A stretch of 64,000 nt of DNA, from the NCBI RefSeq assembly GCF_018991925.1, contig NW_024732238.1:8388642-8452641 (forward strand), written 5' to 3'. Source of the DNA: Homarus americanus (taxonomy: Eukaryota > Arthropoda > Malacostraca > Decapoda > Nephropidae). The position numbers were made by a program, and so were the translations under genes. The notes below the pieces were generated by a model. That model was not told the origin of the DNA. It saw only the letters and a program-made list of their open reading frames with translations, and did not search any database. This document shows, piece by piece, positions 58,020 to 64,000 of this stretch (its first letter is position 1; each line of letters begins with the position of its first letter).

Positions 58020-60139
58020 GGCAAGTTCAAGTCTCTGCCACTCATTGGTGGTCCATCACTACTCTTATTACACCTCATCACATCACTGGGGCATTTAGGC
58101 ATGGTTGCATAACACACAAAGTCGGAAATAACTGAGAAATATGAAGTCGAAGACACATAATAAGCACAGAGAGGTGGGAATGAGTCAGAGGCAGCACGCA
58201 CAGCACCATCTCGTCGGTAGTCACAACAGGATCGCTTATCACCTCCAGGATGTCGTCGTTGGTGGTCTCGGAGACGCCTGCAGCTGTAACACTCTGCGCA
58301 ACTTCTCTGGCAAGGTCCACTGCTACTGCAACAGTCTGAACCTCACCAGTCACAGATTTACTCTGCCTAACACCCGGAATGCCTTGCAACACATGTCTCC
58401 ATGCGTGACGAACAGTTGCTACAGACAGCTGATCCCATGCCTCCACCAAGAAGTCCACAGCTTTCTTGACGTTGAATGTTCTCCAGAATTGTTTCAAAAG
58501 TACTTCTTGCTCTGCCAACTGTTGATCCTTGTCGTCTTCGCTCTTGCTATCGGTGTTGGTGTGACTCAGGTTACGCAACTCTTCCTTGGTGTTGGTGTAG
58601 TTGTTCAGCAGGTTGAATTTTTTCGTAGAGAATGCAGCTTTTACATTACAGATCAATTCTTGGTCCATGGGCTGTATTATAGACGTAGTGTTGGGAGGAA
58701 GGAAGACCACTTTTACGTTGGGGTGACGATCTATCAGTAGGGGCGAGTGTCCTGGTGCGTTGTCAAGCAGCAACAAAATCTTGAATGGCACATTCTGTTG
58801 CTCACAGAATTTCTTCACATCGGGAATGAAACAGTCATCAAACCAGGAGAGGGACAGTGTAGAGAACATCCACGCCTTATGTGCGGTCAGCCAGTGGACA
58901 TTTAGCTTGGTCATGTCCATGTTCTTGTAGGCATGTGGCTTGCGGGCTGTGTGGATCACCGATAACTTGAGTTTACAGGTACCGGAGGCATTGGTGGTAA
59001 ACAGGACGGTGATGCGCTCCTTCTGCAACTTCCTGCCCCGAATCTTGCTGGCATTCTCCACAACGAAGGTCTTGGAAGGTAGCTTTTTCCAAAAAAGACC
59101 AGATTCGTCCATGTTAAACACCTGGTTGTCGGTGTACTGTCCTTCCTCCATAATCTCACGTAAAAACGGAGGAAATTCCCTTGCCGCAACACGGTCTGCA
59201 CTCACTTCTTCACCACCGATGTTAATGTTGGTGATCTTGTTCCTCTTCTTAAACCTCTGTAACCACCCAGAGGAAGCATTAAAGGGTTTGGGCTCTGTAT
59301 TTCCCATCTTTCGTGACACTGCAGCATACAGTTCATGTGCTTACTCCTTAACAGAGCGCGTGTCCACCGCCATGTTCCGTCGCTCCTGACGCACCAAGTA
59401 GCTCACAAGTAATTTTTCCGTCTTGAGAAGCACCTGGTTGTGGAAATACTTGATCATAGAAGCACCTGTAGACTTTGTGATGTTCATGTGCTCCTTTATC
59501 TTGGCTGCATCCTTCTTAATTGTCCTGATAGTTGATTCGATAACACCATGCTGTCGCGCGAGATCAACCTGTCTTGTTCCTTTCTCCAACTCTTGTATGA
59601 TCTTATATTTTATTTCGAAGCTTAAGGAACGTCGTGTCTTCTTTGGCTTAGGGGGGGCTGGGTCCAGGTAATGCAAGGTTTCTTTGTGGTGTCGGTGGTG
59701 AGCCGGTGGAAGCCATTCTTATGGAACAATGGATACCGATATACACGGTGTAGCCGGGAGGGGTGTAACTGATGTGGTAGGTCAAGAGGCTTGAACGCTC
59801 CCGCGGCGGGGCACGTCATAGTACTACATTAAACCAATCACACCGAGCAGGGAGGGAGGTAAGGATGCTTTGCCCAATCACAGTCCGCTACGTCATATGA
59901 CGTCACCGATAACGCAACAAAGACATACACTGCGCAACCTACTCGCGCCGCTTACACAACATGGCGGGAGAGATGGCTGGAGGTTTGGATCCAAAAATGG
60001 CGCGGCGCGAGAGGACCGCCAGCCGCTCTCCGCGTAAAGGCGTACACGCACCGCGGAAAGTGAGCATTCCGTGTTCGGCAGGGTACCGCGTAAACGTGGA
60101 AACGCATAAAGTGGGACCGCGTAAAGTGAGGGTTGACTG
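58020..60139 (-). mobile_element. Tigger element, 5' end intact, 3' end lost
   Basis: The terminus next to the transposase start is preserved. Reverse complemented from 60,139 it reads CAGTCAACCCTCACTTTACG, flanked by TA at 60,140-60,141. The 5' leader (59,680-60,139) matches the inner element at 48.9-49.4 kb and contains CCAAT-like and TGACGTCA motifs likely to act in its promoter. No matching terminus exists on the 58-kb side, so the element is truncated. It abuts the gypsy LTR at 60,142. Confidence 0.82.
58078..59676 (-). pseudogene. Tigger (pogo-type) transposase with one in-frame stop
   Basis: This would be the cut-and-paste transposase of a Tigger element. The first part (59,676-59,344) has a psq-type helix-turn-helix (LSFEIKYKIIQELEKGTRQV; VIESTIRTIKKDA) and the start of a CENP-B-type second DNA-binding domain. 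A TAA at 59,341-59,343 interrupts it, and the same frame then runs on without shift for 413+ codons. This part completes the CENP-B-like domain (SSGWLQRFKKRNKI) and holds the DDE_1 core. Numbered from the GTG at 59,319, the acidic triad is D71 in NMDESG, D186 in LLLLDNAPGH and D219 in QPMDQ. All three are present. The C-terminus differs from the SDSEDMDFEGF-type end of the related MITEs, suggesting 3' truncation. Confidence 0.92.
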
Positions 60140-60141
60140 TA

Positions 60142-60910
60142 ATTTATTTACCTGATGAGGCCTAGGACTTAGGGATGAAATCCCTTACCAGGCTAATCAG
60201 GATCTTAATAAGGAAAGTCAAGGACCATGGTTTTCGAGGAATAACAAACAACGTTAGAATTGGCATCTCTTTACTATAAAAATATAACACAAAACTCTGA
60301 CACCCACTCAACAAGCATCAAATAGTGCGAGGTCAAACAATTAATGGGCTTAACAATTAAAGGAATCAAACAAATAATGAAATTAACCAATTAATGGATT
60401 AAGCAAATTAAATGGAGTCAACAATGCGATAGAATGAACAATAAAGGGAGTCAGCAATTAATGGAATAAAACAATGAACAAATATTTTCCTACGGCAGTG
60501 GCCTGGGGAAAGGTTCTGGAACGGTGATGCACACTCAGGGCAGGGAGAGCGTCCATTCACTCCACACTCAACAGCGTCTTGAAAAATGGAGAACACCGGG
60601 CACCGGCAGATGTGATGAACTGATGGCGTGGTGGCGGTAGTGTTAGATGACCAGAGAGTTGGCAGTTGATAGGTGAGAAGGTCTGGGAACACAGCCCGAG
60701 TCCAGGACCTATGATGAGATCACAGCCAGAATTTGTGGGGACAGCAGGGTAGCTAGATACTGGCGTTATGGCGGCTGGGTTGAATCTCTGCTGCTAGTGG
60801 CGGAGATAGTGGCTGCGTTATCATCTCCGTCCAACCACCCCAAATTAATGCGTATGCGCCAGCAAGCGGCGAGTTGCTTGTGATAACTAGCGGTCGTTTC
60901 TGCCCTTACA
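60142..60910 (-). mobile_element. Ty3/gypsy 3' LTR
   Basis: In the minus direction the LTR starts TGTAAGGGCAGAAACG at 60,910. It is preceded by a purine-rich tract (GTTGGGGAGCAG, 60,911-60,922), the usual plus-strand primer position. Its last roughly 330 bp match 63,687-64,000 (GGACTTAGGGAT...AATCCCTTACC; ACCATGGTTTTC; TTGGCATCTCTTTACTATAA). The terminal CCTTACA of the other LTR is not visible here, and the Tigger end sits at this border, so the boundary is approximate. Confidence 0.75.
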
Positions 60911-61099
60911 CTGCTCCCCAACAAAAATCTACTATGGGTAGATTAAACTTAAGATTAGTACACAAAAGCATAATCATCTTACAACAAATGCTTAAATACA
61001 CATTGCACAAAAACGAAAGGTCATAGAAAGAATAGGTGGTGGAAACTTGATGTCCCAGCGAAGGCCGTATCAGGAGCTGCCGCGTGGGGTCCACTTCAG

Positions 61100-61690
61100 T
61101 CCAGGTTCAGGTTTGCATTTCTTCTATACCGTAGAGGATCTTCTATCTCGTCAGGTGGTAGCAACGAGATCAACAGACTCTGGCGTCGAACTACGGGCTC
61201 TTGCAGGGTGATGCCTCGACTAACTCCAGCTTGGGGTGCGATGCGTCAGGAACCGCGAGCAATGTGTGGGTCTGTTCTATACTTTAACAAATTAGCTTGA
61301 TGTAATTTAGGCTTCCTTCTTAGAGGAAGGGGGTGAGAATGGAGCCAACAAAATCTATAGCTACCGAAGAAGGTTCTGCAGCGATGGTGGGGTTCAGGAA
61401 GTGGAACAGGGCCGGACTCTACCCGCTTGGCGGTTTATCGTGGGCACTGATCACAACTCCTACAAAAACTCTAACATCGCTCCCATGCCTGGCCAGTAAA
61501 ACGATCAGCAACCTTCCTATAGTTTTCTCTGAGAACAGTGACTTACAAGAGAGCTCTTGTGAGCTACAGAGAATGTTACTACGACAAACATCAGGGACAA
61601 CAAGTAAAAAAGCAGGCCTACTTTGGCTGGTCGCTTGGATGAAAACACAAGACCTGTGCCAACACCCCATTAATAGAAACAAACTTATAT
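61100..61690 (-). pseudogene. gypsy integrase fragment, frameshifted
   Basis: The minus-strand reading SRPAFLLVVPDVCRSNIL and then KTIGRLL corresponds to the zinc-binding entry of gypsy integrase. A WPGM-like step follows in a neighbouring frame (about 61,490), then GSDVRVFVGV, and a PSSVAIDFVGSI block at about 61,350 that begins the catalytic core. Farther on, PKLHQANLLKYRTDPH (about 61,290-61,330) resembles the end of pol. The core with the DDE residues is mostly deleted, and several frameshifts and a stop are present. Integrase would insert the cDNA copy; this one cannot. Confidence 0.68.
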
Positions 61691-63043
61691 AACCGACCCA
61701 TCTCTCACCTGATCACTCCTCCCGGAGATCACCTTCTCTCTTACCCGCTTCAGAGTGGCACCGCAGGTCTTGAAGCTTGGCCGGGAACTCCTTAGGCGTC
61801 GCAGTCAGTGGCAACAAGTCGGCAGAATCGGGGATGCGGTGCGTTTCACCTTAGCCGTCCGTGGCCCTACAGCTTGGACCTTGGCGGCCAGAAGCGTGGT
61901 GGCGTGAGAGAGGGTGGCGACCTGCGGCAGGTGGCAGTCGTCTCATCAACTTAGGTGGCGTGAGACTGGTGCTGGTGGTGAGGAGACTGGTGCTGGTGGC
62001 GAGAGAGTTTTAACGTTTCGGTCGTTAAGTCACGAACACGGGGGTGTGCAATGAGGGCACTTGCATTTAATGGGAACACATTAGACCAGCCAGTGAAATA
62101 GGGGCAAGCGCCAGGTAGCACTAACAACAGGGAACTGGTCAACCGCGACCTAAATAATGACACTATTGGGCAGTTGGAATGTCAGCGTCGACGGGGCTTC
62201 TTCAGGAACAATGATACCCGCGAGCAACCAGTGTCCTGATGAAGTAGATGCCTAAGACGTGATTGACCACTGACACAATAGCGAGGGCAGCTCCTGACCT
62301 CCAAACAGAATCGACCTTGTTGCTGGGTTGAGTGTCAGCAGTCTTGGCGAGGGGATTCCTGGGACAGCGAGCGAATGTGCCCTTCTCCTCCGCCAGCTTC
62401 TGTGACGCACCTTGCGACTGGTGAACTACTCTTGTGTACTCCTGGGGATGGTTCCTGGGAGGGCCGGAGGCCACTTGTCTTCACTACAGGAGGGGAGAAG
62501 ACTTGGGGTGGCGTTCTTGAGCAGGCGCCCAGTTATTGACAGATGCACAGCTTCTCCAAAGCGTCGCTGGCTGGTGTTCTTTGATGAAAATTCTCAAGTC
62601 TGGAGGTAGAAGACAAAAACTGATCTAATATCATGAAATTAGAGAACTCAGGTTTCTTCAACCCCTGATGTCTCCAGCCATTGTTGAAATAAGCGACCCA
62701 GGTGAATGAAAACTGCACAGTGCGTTTCTCCCTCTCTAATCTTCGTTCTCGCAATCAACCGCGATAACGTCAGAAGTCTTGCAAAATCCTCATAAAGCTT
62801 TGGCTAAGCGAAGTAATCTGGGGCGATATTTAGGCCAGACAGGGAGACGTGTAAATTTCTACCCGGCTTACCACTCAGTAGGCTGCAACCTTACAACGCC
62901 AGCTATCAGGGAGCTACCAAGCAGCTCAGCTACCCGCTCAAACCTAACAAGGTAGGGCGATGTCTTCTGCTCCCTTCCCGCGGTACACAAACTGGCTGGT
63001 TTGCCATTTGTCCTGTATGAAGTTGCCGTTGCTGACAGTAAAT

Positions 63044-63346
63044 CTAGCCAGTTCTAGGTCCTTTTCTGCCTGCAACAGCTAGTAGAACTCTGCTCTCTTT
63101 CTGGCGTTCCTCCAACACTCTTTCTCTCTGCGGTTTGCTCCACTCTCTCTCTTTTCTGGTTATATAAATATGGAACACTCTCTCTCCGGCATTCTGTTGG
63201 GTGACCACATACTGACCAATGTCATTACCTGTCAGACCCAGGGCCACAGCAGTCTTTCCACACCTCAAAGCAGACATAATGATCCGAAAGGCCAAGAACA
63301 AAGGAAAAAACAAACAACTTACCCATAAATAGCCAAGGTAACTCAC
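63044..63346 (-). pseudogene. gypsy gag N-terminal fragment
   Basis: The frame reads LGLTGNDIGQYVVTQQNAGE, followed by a strongly charged coiled-coil type stretch (KEREWSKPQRERVLEERQKE). This order is typical of the N-terminal part of gag in a group of animal Ty3/gypsy elements. Codons before the LGLTG block look frameshifted. Zinc-knuckle motifs were not found downstream. It is a non-functional remnant. Confidence 0.65.
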
Positions 63347-63686
63347 CTGGTAACCGTGGAACCAGTAAATGTGATTTGATCCGACTGGAGGGAACCACCG
63401 TTCCGCACCCAGCCCAGCTGAATCACCTCAGGAGTATGAGCCGCACCAGGTGAAACAACAACATATATGCTATGACAGCATCCACAGTGCACCCCAACCA
63501 ACACTAATTAACTTCCCAAGTACAAAGGAGAGCAACAAAATTAGCACACAGAAGGAGGACAGCCGCGAACAACACCGCTGGGGCTGGGCAACAGGTGGCT
63601 CACGTGACCTACAACAACACCCGGGCAGATATTTAAACCTCAGAAACCAAAGGTCCAGGAGACAATCCTGGCAAAGGTGCGCCACT

Positions 63687-64000
63687 TGTAAGGCCCAGCC
63701 TGGGACTTAGGGATAGAAATCCCTTACCAGGCTAATCAGGATCTTAATAAAGAGGAAGAGTCAAGGGACCATGGTTTTCCGAGGTAACAAACAACGTTAG
63801 AGATTGGCATCTCTTTACTATAAGCTAACACAAAACTCTGACACTTTCAAGCTCAAATACGTGGAATTCGACATTGTGGAAGCAACATTCAAGGGTCGGC
63901 AATGGCAGAGTTAAGCAATTGTGGTTCAAGCAATTCAAACTAGGTCAACAATCGATAGAATCCAGAGACAATAAAGGGGAGTCAGCAATTAATGGAATGG
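63687..64000 (-). mobile_element. Ty3/gypsy 5' LTR, partial at window edge
   Basis: This is a direct repeat of the 3' LTR, ending GGCCTTACA at 63,687 on the minus strand. TGTAAGG at the start of the other LTR and CCTTACA here form the expected short inverted termini. It diverges from the 3' LTR by many indels around 63,850-63,920. The rest lies beyond the window. Confidence 0.75.

Larger units (their letters stand above)
60911..63686 (-). mobile_element. Ty3/gypsy internal region, large deletion
   Basis: Only about 2.8 kb lies between the LTRs, about half of what a gag-pol of this class needs. Next to the right LTR the minus strand has AGTGGCGCACCTTTGCC, a plausible tRNA primer-binding site two bases inside. 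Recognisable gag and integrase pieces follow. Protease, reverse transcriptase and RNase H are not found. Confidence 0.75.

Noticed and set aside
58141..58740. A 199-codon plus-strand gene, and a 149-codon one at 58,940-59,389
   Set aside because: Both are antisense shadows of the Tigger transposase frame.

Overview
This window looks like repeat-dominated, non-genic nuclear DNA of a eukaryote, most likely an arthropod and probably a decapod crustacean. The grounds are TTAGG-type pentamer arrays, very long AT/ATT microsatellites, several long satellites, tRNA-derived SINEs, and decayed non-LTR, Penelope-like, Ty3/gypsy, Tigger and hAT elements. The species call is inference. I found no intact host protein-coding gene, no rRNA and no functional tRNA. 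Nearly every recognisable coding stretch is a broken transposon gene.

Layout. 0-2 kb: a LINE reverse-transcriptase tail entering at its catalytic VDD, its (ATT)n 3' end, and a 45-bp minisatellite that stays open in frame. 2.2-7.5 kb: one large 28-bp satellite. 8.9-10.5 kb: a SINE and two foldback elements, one with an 8-bp target duplication. 11.7-21.8 kb: at least seven fragments of one LINE family in both orientations, one split by a SINE. 22.8-26.1 kb: a possible solo LTR, another LINE tail and SINE debris. 26.26-26.47 kb: a CCAAT/CRE/E-box cluster before a possible first exon. 26.8-27.66 kb: a 23-bp satellite ending in an assembly gap. 28-33.3 kb: a dispersed repeat pair, a 199-bp ATT tract, and two inverted LTR-like elements, one inside a SINE.

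34.5-40.3 kb: a LINE fragment, a foldback element and a Penelope-like element with a GIY-YIG domain beside a (TG)(TA) tract. 42.6-45.1 kb: a 33-bp minisatellite split by a 1.73-kb terminal-inverted-repeat transposon of unassigned superfamily. 46.5-47.1 kb: a second LINE lineage. 48.2-49.7 kb: nested Tigger-like elements. 49.85-53.4 kb: a nearly full-length but decayed LINE split by a MITE. 54.0-54.9 kb: an internally deleted hAT with a perfect 8-bp target duplication. 56.6-57.2 kb: a Tigger MITE. 58.1-60.1 kb: a Tigger transposase with the catalytic triad and one in-frame stop. 60.14-64 kb: an internally deleted Ty3/gypsy element, running off the right edge.

The elements interact as hosts and parasites. 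Several SINEs carry the same 3' tail motif as the main LINE, as expected if the LINE machinery mobilised them. Short Tigger derivatives share sequence with the transposase-bearing copy. Nested insertions give a relative order of events. I saw no convincing new defence, biosynthetic or regulatory system. The best lead for something undescribed is the transposon at 43,262-44,991.
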